Positions 43,247 to 53,105 of a stretch of DNA of 64,000 nucleotides are shown here, piece after piece. This stretch comes from an uncultured Saprospiraceae bacterium (GTDB lineage: Bacteria > Bacteroidota > Bacteroidia > Chitinophagales > Saprospiraceae): assembly GCA_937928405.1 (NCBI GenBank), contig CALFWZ010000113.1, positions 1 through 64,000 of the forward strand. Reading direction: 5' to 3'. The notes under the pieces were generated by a model. It did no database searches. It had not been told where the DNA came from and worked only from the letters and a program-made list of their open reading frames with translations. The position numbers were made by a program, and so were the translations under genes. The stretch's first letter is position 1. Each line of letters begins with the position of its first letter.

Positions 43247-46219
43247 TTATTTCTTTCCTGAAGTTTCTGTATCTATCACTTTAGCTTCTGGTAGTAATAC
43301 GATTTGAATATAATTATTCCAATCGAAATACATATTTGCAGCTGTTTTTATATGGTCACTTTTTAGGCTATTGATGCCTTCTTCCAAACTAGCCAGAGAA
43401 ATATTTTTTGGATCTAAATTTTCCTTGTAAGCATTTTCCAGGGAGCTTATCCAGAATCTATTTTCTTTCAAATCCTTGATTCTTCCTTGGCGTTGTGTTT
43501 CCTTAATCTTATTTAGATCTTTATCTTCCGCACCATTTAACTGAGCGTTTTTAATATCCGTCATGGCTGTTTCGATCAATTCATCTACCCGTGGTGGATC
43601 GGCATTGAAAGAGATCGTAATGTTATATTTTGATTCAGGATATTGAGACGTGTTACCACTGACGCGTACGCCATAAACGCCACCTTTATCTTCCCGCATG
43701 GATTCTCGCATTTTAATTCGAAGAATATCAATCATCGATTTGAAATGATATCTATTTTCGGGTGTCCAGTCAAAGTCTCCATGAAAGGTAATGTCGACCA
43801 GCGCCTTCGGGGCTTCCCCATAGGTCAACGTCTTTTTGACCACCCCTTTTTGGTAGTTAACATTGGTGTTTTTCCAAGTCTCCCCTTTATTGGTGGCAGG
43901 TAAGTTACCCAGGTATTTGGCCAACATAGGAATGGTTTTTTCTTGATCAAAATTACCAACTAAGAAAAAGGTCATTCCACTGGCATCCGCAAAACGTTCC
44001 TGATAGATTTGGTAGATACGATCCATGTCTAGCTGCGCCATATCTTCTGCTGTAGGAAATCCAACCCTTGGATGATTATTGAATTTAATTTTTAGGATTT
44101 GATCAAAAAAGTAATAATCTGGTTGGGAAAGTAAATTCTTATAAATGGCCGTTTGTTTGGTCGCGTAAGAATTCAACACTTCCTGATCTTTTCTAGGCTT
44201 GGTAGCATACAAATAGATCATCTCCAGCATCGTCTTTAAATCATCCGGAGAGGCACTACCCCGAAATCCTTGTTGTAATCCGCCAATCCAAGGATTTAGC
44301 CGGACGACCTTTCCAGTCATTTTTTTAGTCAGTTCCATATTATCAAAATTGCCAACACCAGATTGGCTAACAACTCGAGCAGCGTTACTGGCTTGTTTGT
44401 AATCTTGATCACTGTATAAAGAATTACCGCCGTGGCTGAATGCTCGTAACAATACTTCGTCGTTTTTGAAATCAGTGGATTTTAAAACTACTTTTACCCC
44501 ATTAGCTAAGGTGATTTCTGTAGCATTTATTGCTGGAATTTCTTTGGTAGAGGTAATAGGTTTTGCCATCAGCTTATCAGTGAGTAATGGTTCGTCGTTG
44601 AACTCATCGACGTAGGCCATGATATCTTGGTTTTGCACCTTGGTAAGCAAACTGCGAATCTCTGTTTCATCCGGTAAAGGAGTACCTTCTTTGTCTGGAC
44701 CAGTAACAACTACCACCCGATTTTTATCGGTAATCCATTTTTTGGCCAATACGTTTACTTCTTCCAGTTTAATAGTTGGTAAAAATTGATTGTAAAATTT
44801 CACCTCGTCTTTGATGGATGGAATAGGATTTTTATCCAAAAAATTATAAACGTAACGCATCGCAAAGCGACGACTATCTGTTTTATCTTTTTCCTTAAAC
44901 GCCTTTTCCATTTTCGTTAGGAGTTCTGTTTTAGCACGATCTAGTTCGGTAGTAGTAAAACCGTGTTGTAAAACTCTTTGGTTTTCGGTCATGATTACTT
45001 CTAGTCCGCGCGCTGCTCCGCCTTCCGGGACCATGGCGTAAGAAGAGTAGGTGGCTAGACTTCCTACATCTCCGTCGTAGCCAGTGTAAGCGAAAGAGAA
45101 TGGTGGATTGGGTTGTTGAGAGATTTCGCTAAGGCGAGCGCTTAGCATGGTATTATACAGGCGACGAACTATATTTTTTCGATAGCCAAGCAGATCAGTG
45201 ACCGGCTCGTATTTATGTTTGTATACCAATTGTACATTGGTAAAAGGAGCTTCTTTATCCGAAACAATCGAAACCAAGGTCTCGTCGTGATTGGGCACTG
45301 GATAAGCATCTACAGAGCGGTTATTGGTTGGGTTTGTTAATTTTCCAAAACGTTGTTTTACGTCTTTTTCCATTTTGTCCACATCGATGTCACCTACAAC
45401 TACGACCGCCATTAGGTTGGGGCGATACCAGTCGTTGTAAAATCGTTTAACGGTGGCATAATCTGCGTTACGAATAATTTCGGGCTTTCCGATGGGCAAT
45501 CTTTTTGCATACCTAGAATCATGATAAAGAACAGGCAGCCACTGATTGAGCATTCGTTGGCTTGGGCTCAAGCGAGATCGCCATTCTGATTCTACCACAC
45601 CTCGTTCTTTGTCAATTTCCTCATGTTCAAAAGTTACACCGCCAGCCCAATCTTCAAGTACCAGCATGCCTTTATCGAGCAGGGCAGCACTATCTGTTCG
45701 TACTTGTAACATATAAACGGTTTCGTCAAAACTAGTATAGGCATTCAAGTCTGGCCCAAATCGAGTTCCAACGGTTTCAAGATAATCTACCAATTCACTT
45801 TTTTTAAAATTGGTACTACCATTAAAAGCCATATGCTCTACAAAATGTGCGAGTCCCTGTTGGTCGTCGTCTTCTTGCATCGCCCCGGCGTTAACGGCGA
45901 GACGTAACTCCGCACGATTTTCGGGTTTTGTGTTTTTCTTAATATAATATTTTAGACCATTATCAAGCGTTCCCATTCTGATATCAGAATCGACTGGAAG
46001 ACTTTTGGAGAAGGTTTCGTTAGCTTGAGTCGTTAAAGGTTTGTTCGTTCTTGAGGGGGCGGAGTCAGTCGTGGTAGTAGTAGTGGTCGTCGTGGTCGTT
46101 ACAGTCGTGGTTGGTTGGTCGGTCGTTGCTTGTGCTACTTTAGCAGTCTTGGGTGTACAGGCCAGATAACTAAAAAGTAGGAACGTAAAAAAGCCAAGAA
46201 GGAGGTGTTTAATTTTCAT
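43247..46219 (-). CDS. M16 family zinc peptidase, lipoprotein
   Basis: A pitrilysin/insulinase-type protease of about 990 residues, made of two halves: an active N-terminal half with the inverted zinc motif HFVEH (about 124-128, in GLAHFVEHMAFNGS) and the downstream glutamate region ERGVVESEWRSR, and an inactive C-terminal half. The ATG at 46219 gives a lipoprotein signal (FLLFSYLACTP, Cys21); the upstream ATG at 46261 would spoil it. A threonine-rich low-complexity linker (about 37-50) follows the lipid anchor. Probably in the periplasm, degrading peptides. Confidence 0.93.
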   Translation of the reverse strand: MKIKHLLLGFFTFLLFSYLACTPKTAKVAQATTDQPTTTVTTTTTTTTTTTDSAPSRTNKPLTTQANETFSKSLPVDSDIRMGTLDNGLKYYIKKNTKPENRAELRLAVNAGAMQEDDDQQGLAHFVEHMAFNGSTNFKKSELVDYLETVGTRFGPDLNAYTSFDETVYMLQVRTDSAALLDKGMLVLEDWAGGVTFEHEEIDKERGVVESEWRSRLSPSQRMLNQWLPVLYHDSRYAKRLPIGKPEIIRNADYATVKRFYNDWYRPNLMAVVVVGDIDVDKMEKDVKQRFGKLTNPTNNRSVDAYPVPNHDETLVSIVSDKEAPFTNVQLVYKHKYEPVTDLLGYRKNIVRRLYNTMLSARLSEISQQPNPPFSFAYTGYDGDVGSLATYSSYAMVPEGGAARGLEVIMTENQRVLQHGFTTTELDRAKTELLTKMEKAFKEKDKTDSRRFAMRYVYNFLDKNPIPSIKDEVKFYNQFLPTIKLEEVNVLAKKWITDKNRVVVVTGPDKEGTPLPDETEIRSLLTKVQNQDIMAYVDEFNDEPLLTDKLMAKPITSTKEIPAINATEITLANGVKVVLKSTDFKNDEVLLRAFSHGGNSLYSDQDYKQASNAARVVSQSGVGNFDNMELTKKMTGKVVRLNPWIGGLQQGFRGSASPDDLKTMLEMIYLYATKPRKDQEVLNSYATKQTAIYKNLLSQPDYYFFDQILKIKFNNHPRVGFPTAEDMAQLDMDRIYQIYQERFADASGMTFFLVGNFDQEKTIPMLAKYLGNLPATNKGETWKNTNVNYQKGVVKKTLTYGEAPKALVDITFHGDFDWTPENRYHFKSMIDILRIKMRESMREDKGGVYGVRVSGNTSQYPESKYNITISFNADPPRVDELIETAMTDIKNAQLNGAEDKDLNKIKETQRQGRIKDLKENRFWISSLENAYKENLDPKNISLASLEEGINSLKSDHIKTAANMYFDWNNYIQIVLLPEAKVIDTETSGKK

Positions 46220-46398
46220 TTCTTTGTAGTTTTGATTAAAAGAGAAGCTATTTGCTAGCATTGCAAAGGCAAGATTTTAAATATACGAAAAATGTCGTAT
46301 GCTGCTATGTTTATATACTTTATTAACATATCTTATTGATCATAACGGGGAATAAAGGAAAAGAAACGTGGGTGAACTAGGTTTTTAAGAATCGATGA

Positions 46399-46430
46399 TT
46401 TGGTAAAATTCTAAAATTAGGTTATGTTTG
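46399..46430 (+). promoter_or_regulatory. canonical Bacteroidota promoter of the GH16 gene
   Basis: TTTG (46399-46402), 20 bases, TATGTTTG (46423-46430): an exact match to TTTG-N19/20-TAnnTTTG, 25 bases before the ATG at 46456. Confidence 0.75.
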
Positions 46431-46455
46431 AACAACTTCCATAAAAAAATCAAGT

Positions 46456-48084
46456 ATGATCTCTGTGATTAAAAATTTTTATTGCTTTTTCTTTTTTCTT
46501 TTGCTGGTTCCTTCCATTAATTCTGCCCAAATTTTGCAGGATGATTTTGAAGGAACTGGAAATATCACCGCTTGGGTCGGGGATAATTGTGGTGTAAATC
46601 CTGATTTTGATAATCCTTTTCCTGAAAGTATCAATAACTCCGCAACCGTCCTACGCTATCATGATACAGGCGGTCAATATGCCAATATCCGTTTTCAAAA
46701 AAATGGAAAATTTGATCTTACCTACAGCTCGGAATTTAGATTGAAAATATATGTTCCTTCTAATGGATTGACAGGCAACCAATCCAACCAAGTTTCCATG
46801 AAATTGCAAAATGGTAGTTTGGCCGAACCTTGGACAACACAGTCTGAAATTGTCAAATCCATCATACTCGACCAATGGCAACTCCTAATCTTTGATTTTG
46901 CTAAAGACCCTTATGCTAATTTTGATGGAGGCTCAGGTGCGCCAAGATATCGTACCGATTTTGATCGCTTATTAATTCAAATAAATGGAGAAAACAATAA
47001 TGATCAAGTGATCGCTTATATAGATGATTTTTATTATGAATTTAATGAGCCCAACGACCCCGTTTATGATCAATTGGTCTGGTCAGATGAATTTACAGAA
47101 GACGGTCCCGTTGACGAAACCAAGTGGTTTCATCAAACGCTATTACCTGCTGGAGGCAGTTGGTTTAATGGAGAAGTTCAACACTACACCGATCGTACAG
47201 ATAATTCTATTGTTGAAAATGGAATTTTGCGAATCATTGCCAAAAAAGAAAATTTTACAAATCAAGGATTTACTAAAAATTATACCTCCGCCAGATTGAA
47301 TTCTAAATTTGCCTTTAAATATGGAAAGGTAGAAATTCGAGCCAAATTGCCTACAGGCCACGGTACTTGGCCAGCACTTTGGATGTTAGGGAAAAACATC
47401 AACGAAAGTGGTGCTTACTGGAATAGTCAAGGATTTGGTACAACCGGTTGGCCGGCTTGTGGAGAAATTGATATCATGGAACATTGGGGCAGGAATCAAA
47501 ATTTTATCCAAAGTGCTATGCATACGCCATCCAGTCATGGTGATACGCAAAATAAAGGCGGACGGCTAATCCCTACGGCCACTAGTGGATTTCACGTTTA
47601 TAGCCTCGAGTGGTCTCCTGAAAAAATGGTTTTTAAAATTGATAACCTCATTCATTATATTTATGATCCTACCAATAAAAACGCAGACACTTGGCCTTTC
47701 GATGCAGAACAGTACTTGCTAATGAATTTTGCTATTGAGCCGGTGATCGAACCTAGTTTTACCGAGGATGCGATGGAAGTGGATTATGTAAGAGTATTTC
47801 AAGAAACGACTGTTTCTACCATCGCTCTTGATAAAAATGCCCCAACGCATATTTATCCAAACCCTGTAGCTAATGAGTTGAATGTATCTTTGATAGATAC
47901 GGATTTGCAAAATATTTCTGTAGAAATTTTTTCTACGGATGGCAAATTAGTAAAATCATCTTTTTGTCCAGTAGTAGAAAATACCATCGTAGTAAACAAC
48001 CTAAATACCTTGCCAAGTGCGATGTATCTAATTGTTTATCAGATAAATAGTAAGAATTATATTGTAAAATTTCTAAAAGAATAA
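46456..48084 (+). CDS. GH16 beta-glucanase with T9SS sorting domain
   Basis: A 542-residue secreted glycoside hydrolase. Signal peptide (1-24, INSAQ), an N-terminal beta-sandwich that looks like a carbohydrate-binding module (about 25-195, DDFEGTGNITAWVGDN), the GH16 catalytic domain (about 205-455) with the nucleophile-acid motif GEIDIMEHWG near 336-345, and a type A sorting domain (about 465-542, IYPNPVANELNVS). GH16 members with this motif mostly cut laminarin-type beta-1,3(4)-glucans; the exact substrate is not proved. Secretion would be through the type IX system. No PUL genes (susCD) flank it. Confidence 0.92.
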   Translation: MISVIKNFYCFFFFLLLVPSINSAQILQDDFEGTGNITAWVGDNCGVNPDFDNPFPESINNSATVLRYHDTGGQYANIRFQKNGKFDLTYSSEFRLKIYVPSNGLTGNQSNQVSMKLQNGSLAEPWTTQSEIVKSIILDQWQLLIFDFAKDPYANFDGGSGAPRYRTDFDRLLIQINGENNNDQVIAYIDDFYYEFNEPNDPVYDQLVWSDEFTEDGPVDETKWFHQTLLPAGGSWFNGEVQHYTDRTDNSIVENGILRIIAKKENFTNQGFTKNYTSARLNSKFAFKYGKVEIRAKLPTGHGTWPALWMLGKNINESGAYWNSQGFGTTGWPACGEIDIMEHWGRNQNFIQSAMHTPSSHGDTQNKGGRLIPTATSGFHVYSLEWSPEKMVFKIDNLIHYIYDPTNKNADTWPFDAEQYLLMNFAIEPVIEPSFTEDAMEVDYVRVFQETTVSTIALDKNAPTHIYPNPVANELNVSLIDTDLQNISVEIFSTDGKLVKSSFCPVVENTIVVNNLNTLPSAMYLIVYQINSKNYIVKFLKE

Positions 48085-48238
48085 AAGATAATTCAACCTT
48101 TGTTTAAACTTTGTTTTGGGTAATGCGTTCTGACGAAGTATGTTAAAATATGTACCTATTCTAAAAATTGTTCGTCTAAATCGACCTAAGCCCTTAATTA
48201 AAAAAAGGGTATTCAGTCCAAAAACAAAATTTAATAAA

Positions 48239-49417
48239 ATGAAGTTTTTTAACCTTGTTCTAATCTTTTCCTTGTTTACTTCAAGTCTTTTTAGTCAGTA
48301 CGCTACGGTCACCTTTGATCCGGCTATGCGCACGTTTAATAATTTTGAACCGCTACCTTCGGAAGAGGATATGATGTTTACTGGAGCCGTTCCAGCTAAT
48401 GTCAATGTAGTAGAGTTTCAGTTTTTTCGTGGAAAAAATAAAAATTATAAAGATCCACTCTATGTTGCTAATTGGGAACGTGGCGCTGGAGACGAAAGTG
48501 GTGCTTTTAAGTTACCCATTAATTACAAGCTAAACGCGAATAAAAAATACGATATCCGAGTTAAATATTTTCAAAAAGTAAAAAATACGGATCGAGAAAA
48601 AATCTATGGTGCACTCAAAAATAACCTTGATGCTTACCTAGGCCAGTCCTTACAGAGTAGTAGTGAAAAAATAAAACTGACGAAGCGTAGCAAAGAAATG
48701 ATGAAGGATCTCAATACCATCGTCAATTATGGTCTTCGAGAATATCGAATTACCAATGGAGTCCCTTTTGAAGGGTTCTCTGATTTGGTGAAAGGTCAAA
48801 TTGAAGCGATTGATGATAAAAAACTGAACGAGGTTCTGTTCGATGCTTCCAATACTTCCCAAGCAATGGCTTCTGCCAAATATCGAGATCAACTGATTCA
48901 AGATTTACAAACCCTGATTCATGCTGAAGTTCGCTTTGTTTTGAATAGCGATATATCCCGGTTGATCAATCAGTATGATATGGATGATCTAAAAACAGAA
49001 AGTAGAAACGGTTATTTTTCGATTAATGTCGGTTATGGTGCCGTTTATATTGATGGAAATATTGACAATTTAGAATATGGTACTGCTCCGTACGTCGGAC
49101 TGGCCTTTCCATTATCTACCAGTACAATTGCACCCAAATTTTTTCGTAATGCCTCTGTTACACTCGGTATTTTTACTAAAAATTTTAATGATGTTGGTGA
49201 CCGAGGACCTATCACCGGACCTATTGTAAAACGCCCAATCTATCTAGGATTGGATTATAAATTATTTCAGTTTATTCGGTTTAACGTAGGAGCTGCCGCA
49301 CTGGAAGAAGAAAGTGAAAATACTGGGACAGTTTCTGGAATTGAAAATCGGGTCTTTTTCCGTCCCTTTGTCGGATTAAGTGCCAAGATAAATCTGTCTA
49401 TCGGATTGGATAAATAA
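48239..49417 (+). CDS. secreted hypothetical protein, possible outer-membrane barrel end
   Basis: About 392 residues from the ATG at 48239, which directly precedes a signal peptide (KFFNLVLIFSLFTSSLFSQ); the frame is open back to 48140 but that extension is basic and unlikely. The N-terminal half (20-110) is beta-rich, the middle (about 115-250) is helical and charged, and the C-terminal part (about 258-392) has barrel-like strands (YFSINVGYGAVYID, APYVGLAFPL, RPFVGLSAKINLSIGL). No family recognised. Its position before an OmpA-family gene, with a MITE-like element between, hints at an envelope role. Confidence 0.68.
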   Translation: MKFFNLVLIFSLFTSSLFSQYATVTFDPAMRTFNNFEPLPSEEDMMFTGAVPANVNVVEFQFFRGKNKNYKDPLYVANWERGAGDESGAFKLPINYKLNANKKYDIRVKYFQKVKNTDREKIYGALKNNLDAYLGQSLQSSSEKIKLTKRSKEMMKDLNTIVNYGLREYRITNGVPFEGFSDLVKGQIEAIDDKKLNEVLFDASNTSQAMASAKYRDQLIQDLQTLIHAEVRFVLNSDISRLINQYDMDDLKTESRNGYFSINVGYGAVYIDGNIDNLEYGTAPYVGLAFPLSTSTIAPKFFRNASVTLGIFTKNFNDVGDRGPITGPIVKRPIYLGLDYKLFQFIRFNVGAAALEEESENTGTVSGIENRVFFRPFVGLSAKINLSIGLDK

Positions 49418-49431
49418 TTTTTTATCCAAAA

Positions 49432-49617
49432 TGACTAAGTACAGGATAAAATTAAAAATGTCACTAAACCAATAACTTCCCGACCACTTAGCGGTTCGCT
49501 CACTTCTCGCACTGTCGTGCTCGACTCTGCGAGATCGTTTGCTCATTCGCAGAAAAAATCTTCTATTCTTTGTGCCCCTAAAATGATTTTTCAGGACTTT
49601 TGTCCTGTACTCAGCCA
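49432..49617. mobile_element. MITE-like element with imperfect terminal inverted repeats
   Basis: The first 22 bases (starting TGACTAAGTACAGGATAAAA) and the reverse complement of the last 22 (starting TGGCTGAGTACAGGACAAAA) agree at 19 positions. The element is 186 bp without a transposase. The right end contains a perfect hairpin CAGGAC-TTTT-GTCCTG (49592-49607), and the interior is GC-richer with an inverted repeat CTCGCA/TGCGAG (49506-49511, 49528-49533). A target duplication is not clear (A-rich flanks on both sides). Confidence 0.6.
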
Positions 49618-49645
49618 AAATAATTTAATTCACCTTTAAGATCCG

Positions 49646-52555
49646 ATGCAAATGCAAAAACAAATTATATTCAGTATAGCTTTTTTGCTGTTAGGAATGT
49701 GGACGCTTTCTGCACAACAGCAAAATGCAAAATGGAGCGTTGGCGTTTATGCTGGTGTTTCCAATTATAGAGGCGATCTAAGCCGAAATTTTTACGATCC
49801 TAACGATCAAATTTTAAATATTTTCGATAATACAGATTATCTCTCTTATGGGCTTTCTATTGCTAAAAGTTTGAGTGAAAGTTGGTCATTGCGGTTGATG
49901 GCTTCACAGGGTGAATTCATCGCCAACGACCGTGGAGTGGACTGGAATAATAATCTGGTAACAGATCACGTAAATTTTTCTCGGTCGCTCAATGTACGAA
50001 CAGCAATTAATGACCTTAGTTTGCTTGGCGTTTGGTCTTTGGCCAACAATAAAATATTACCAGAAGAAGTCTTTCTAGCACCTTATTTTTTGGTAGGTGG
50101 TGGTTTTTCTACTTATAAAAATTATGCCGATCTCTATACGGACGCTGGTGATCGTTATTATTACTGGAATGATAATACGGTCCGTGATATGCTACAAGAT
50201 GAAAACAATGTCGGAAATATTATCCAACAAGATGGTAATTTTGAAACTGCATTAGAACCATTAAAAACAGAAGGAGTTGACTATAAAAATCGATTCATAC
50301 ACGCAACCGTAGGAGCAGGTCTAAAATTTAGATTGTGGAAACGGATGAGTTTAAATATTGAATCCTTATTTCGTTTTACGAGTACGGATTATTTGGATGA
50401 TGTTCGTGGTAATTTTCTGACTAATTATGATTCTCCCCAACAAGCTTACGCCGCTAACCCAGCTTTGAGAGAATCGTTGAATAGAGGGAATACCGATAAT
50501 AAAAAAGATCGACTTCATTTTACGACGATTAGTCTGCATTATCATTTTGGTAGAATGCCCAAACCTTTTGTTGCTCCGGCTATTTTAATTGGTGATCTCT
50601 ATGATATAGATAAATATCAGAAGGTAAATAAACTGCCCAGTAGTTCAGACACTACTTACCAACCAATTAGCGTGATACCTACGGTTGATCTAGATAGTTT
50701 TATCGTCACATCAGCTGATAACGATTGGGGAGAAATCGAAGAATTAGAAATTCCTGAGATCGATATGACCACCGATGATACGTTGGAATGGACTTCAACC
50801 GTTTCATTAGATAGTTCAATCGTTCGATATGATTTGCCAGAAAGAATTGATACCTTCTACCGAGTATTAACCCCTAGTGATTCTATATTTTATACCGAAA
50901 AATTAGAGATGGATACAATTTTAACGGATCAAGTGGATACACTTGTCCAAATGGGGGGCGTGGTATTTATAGAAAATAACACCGAGTGGGAACCAATGGA
51001 TGGCGAAGATTGGGAAGCCTATAATTCATTCTCAATAACCTCTCAGTTATCCGATACAACTGCTTCTTTGGTTAATTCTCAGGACACCATACTGTTTCCG
51101 CAAGCAAATAACGGTGGCCTAATTGATTTGGCAACAACAAGAGATTCTCTGACTGAAATAGATCGTTTCGCAATCGCCAACCCTGTTATTGAACAACCGC
51201 CTTTAACTATCGAAAATACGATTCTGGATACCACAGAAATACAATGGATGGAAGACGCACCTTTGCCTGTTTCACCTGCTAGGGTAGAGCGGGAAGATGA
51301 TCGGGAACTCATTATTTCTTCTGATCCTCGTACGGACTCCCTATATTGGCAAGTGAGTCACTTGTCTTCTACGATCGCGAAACTTAGAGAGGAGCAAAAA
51401 GTGGATCGCCATCTAAATGAAACCGTGGTGAACCAACGACTAGCCATGGTACAAGCAGAACTGGATAGTCTACGAGCAAATCAAGATAGAAATAATTATG
51501 AATTAAGTAAACAATGGCGATCTGATTTTCAACTAGCAATGACTGAAATCGAAAAACAGATTCGGGAAGTAAAGAATCCTTCCTCAACTACTACTGATAA
51601 CGCTCAGGCTGAAATCGCTGGGATGCGTCGAGAAATGGAATCTATGCGCACCTACTTAACAACCACTCAACAAAAAAATCGGGATCGGTCAGAACTGGAA
51701 GAATACAAACGGCAGCTTTGGCTCTACGAAATTCAATCTCGAAACCTGAAAGAGCAATCGGTAGAAAGACAAAAACTGGAAACGGAAATCAATAGTCTTA
51801 AAGAAAGTATTCAACAGCAGCAGGAAGCAGCCATCAATGCCAAGCCGGTGACGACACCAACCCCTGTAATCATTCCGACTCCTATCAATACTCAAAACGA
51901 AGAAGAAGTCAAGGCACTTAAAGAACAAGTTGCTAATTTGAATAATAATATGGCAGAAATGCGTCGGTTATTAGAACAGCAGAATAACCAAAGTAGTAAT
52001 TCTTCCGAAGCAGAGTTATTAGCTATCAAAGCAGAAATTGCAAAGCTAAGTAATTTGGTAAATGCTAATGCTACTGGGAATGAATCCGATCTTATTCGTC
52101 AGTTGAAAGCAGAATTAGCCGCAACTCGTAAGCAATTATCAGAATTATCCAATAAGCCTGCGCCAATTCCGGCTCCACCAACTATTATCACAAATACCGT
52201 AGTACCACCATCGCCAACCGCCCGTGAGGCAATTGGTGGTCAAGAAAAACAATTGGTGTTTTTTAAATTAGGAGCGTCGGAATTAGATGCTTCCTCTATG
52301 CAGATTATTCAGTCAGTAGCTCAGATGATGAATCAGTACCCAGAGATCTATGCAGAACTGGAAGGGTATACAGACCCAAGTGGAAACGCCGATGCTAACC
52401 TGATTTTATCTGGAAAAAGAGCGACGGCTGTTCAGCGCTTTTTGGTGCAATATGGCATTGCTACAAATCGCTTGGTGGTCATTCCTAGGGGAGAGGACCC
52501 TGCGAGTAATGCCAGCTATGGAAGAAGGGTAGCGATTAAGCTAAATATTAGATAA
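49646..52555 (+). CDS. OmpA-family protein with N-terminal barrel and coiled coil
   Basis: A 969-residue envelope protein. Signal peptide (about 1-24, LSAQQ), a beta-barrel-like domain (about 28-305, starting WSVGVYAGVSNYRGDLS), an acidic low-complexity region (about 330-560, rich in D, T, S), a coiled coil (about 570-830 with Q/E/K/R-rich heptads), a proline linker (PAPIPAPPT) and a C-terminal OmpA peptidoglycan-binding domain (about 865-969, ELEGYTDPSGNADANLILSGKRA). It likely ties the outer membrane to peptidoglycan over a long distance. Length and coiled coil are larger than in typical OmpA. Confidence 0.88.
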   Translation: MQMQKQIIFSIAFLLLGMWTLSAQQQNAKWSVGVYAGVSNYRGDLSRNFYDPNDQILNIFDNTDYLSYGLSIAKSLSESWSLRLMASQGEFIANDRGVDWNNNLVTDHVNFSRSLNVRTAINDLSLLGVWSLANNKILPEEVFLAPYFLVGGGFSTYKNYADLYTDAGDRYYYWNDNTVRDMLQDENNVGNIIQQDGNFETALEPLKTEGVDYKNRFIHATVGAGLKFRLWKRMSLNIESLFRFTSTDYLDDVRGNFLTNYDSPQQAYAANPALRESLNRGNTDNKKDRLHFTTISLHYHFGRMPKPFVAPAILIGDLYDIDKYQKVNKLPSSSDTTYQPISVIPTVDLDSFIVTSADNDWGEIEELEIPEIDMTTDDTLEWTSTVSLDSSIVRYDLPERIDTFYRVLTPSDSIFYTEKLEMDTILTDQVDTLVQMGGVVFIENNTEWEPMDGEDWEAYNSFSITSQLSDTTASLVNSQDTILFPQANNGGLIDLATTRDSLTEIDRFAIANPVIEQPPLTIENTILDTTEIQWMEDAPLPVSPARVEREDDRELIISSDPRTDSLYWQVSHLSSTIAKLREEQKVDRHLNETVVNQRLAMVQAELDSLRANQDRNNYELSKQWRSDFQLAMTEIEKQIREVKNPSSTTTDNAQAEIAGMRREMESMRTYLTTTQQKNRDRSELEEYKRQLWLYEIQSRNLKEQSVERQKLETEINSLKESIQQQQEAAINAKPVTTPTPVIIPTPINTQNEEEVKALKEQVANLNNNMAEMRRLLEQQNNQSSNSSEAELLAIKAEIAKLSNLVNANATGNESDLIRQLKAELAATRKQLSELSNKPAPIPAPPTIITNTVVPPSPTAREAIGGQEKQLVFFKLGASELDASSMQIIQSVAQMMNQYPEIYAELEGYTDPSGNADANLILSGKRATAVQRFLVQYGIATNRLVVIPRGEDPASNASYGRRVAIKLNIR

Positions 52556-52666
52556 AAAATAGTAAAAAATAGGATGATTTTGTGATAATATTCAACATTT
52601 AGTATTTACTTTACCTCATATTTATTTGTTTTTCCATTATTAATAAACCTAAAAATTGATGGCAAG

Positions 52667-53020
52667 ATGAACAAACCCAAAGTTGTCAAAGATTATGATA
52701 AATTAGATGAAGCAATCCTGGAGCAAATCAAGCTAAACTATCCGTATGGATTTGAAAAAAATCTAATTACTTTTAAAAATGCCGCTGGTAAATTTATCAC
52801 TGCTCTTCCCTTCGAATCTGAGGAAAAATATTACCTAGTTCGGATGACCCGCGTCGAAGCACAAGAAATTATCGACGACGATGATGATTACGATGATGCT
52901 GGAAACCTACGCGATGAGGTTAAAGAAGAGTACGAAGAAAAACACGATGATATTTCCATAGATAGTGAAGAGGTGCAGGGAATAGCGAACGATGGAGAGG
53001 ACCCTACGGATGATCTGTAA
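52667..53020 (+). CDS. conserved small acidic protein, unknown function
   Basis: A 117-residue cytoplasmic protein. The first half is a compact domain (VKDYDKLDEAILEQIKLNYPYGFEKNLI, then ALPFESEEKYYLVRMT, given separately); the second half is very acidic (DDDDDYDDAGN, then many E and D) and probably disordered. Related Bacteroidota proteins are sometimes labelled 'DNA primase', apparently by tail composition only; I see no primase motif. Confidence 0.8.
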   Translation: MNKPKVVKDYDKLDEAILEQIKLNYPYGFEKNLITFKNAAGKFITALPFESEEKYYLVRMTRVEAQEIIDDDDDYDDAGNLRDEVKEEYEEKHDDISIDSEEVQGIANDGEDPTDDL

Positions 53021-53105
53021 ATAATAGGTATCATTATCATTATAAATCGTGGATCTAAATTAAATACCCTGTAATTTAGGTTAAAACCAAGAGGTTCCAT
53101 AAAGG

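Noticed and set aside
49376-49618. 80-codon minus-strand reading frame between two envelope genes
   Set aside because: It coincides with the MITE-like element; its arginine-rich composition follows from the GC-rich inverted repeats and there is no recognisable domain.
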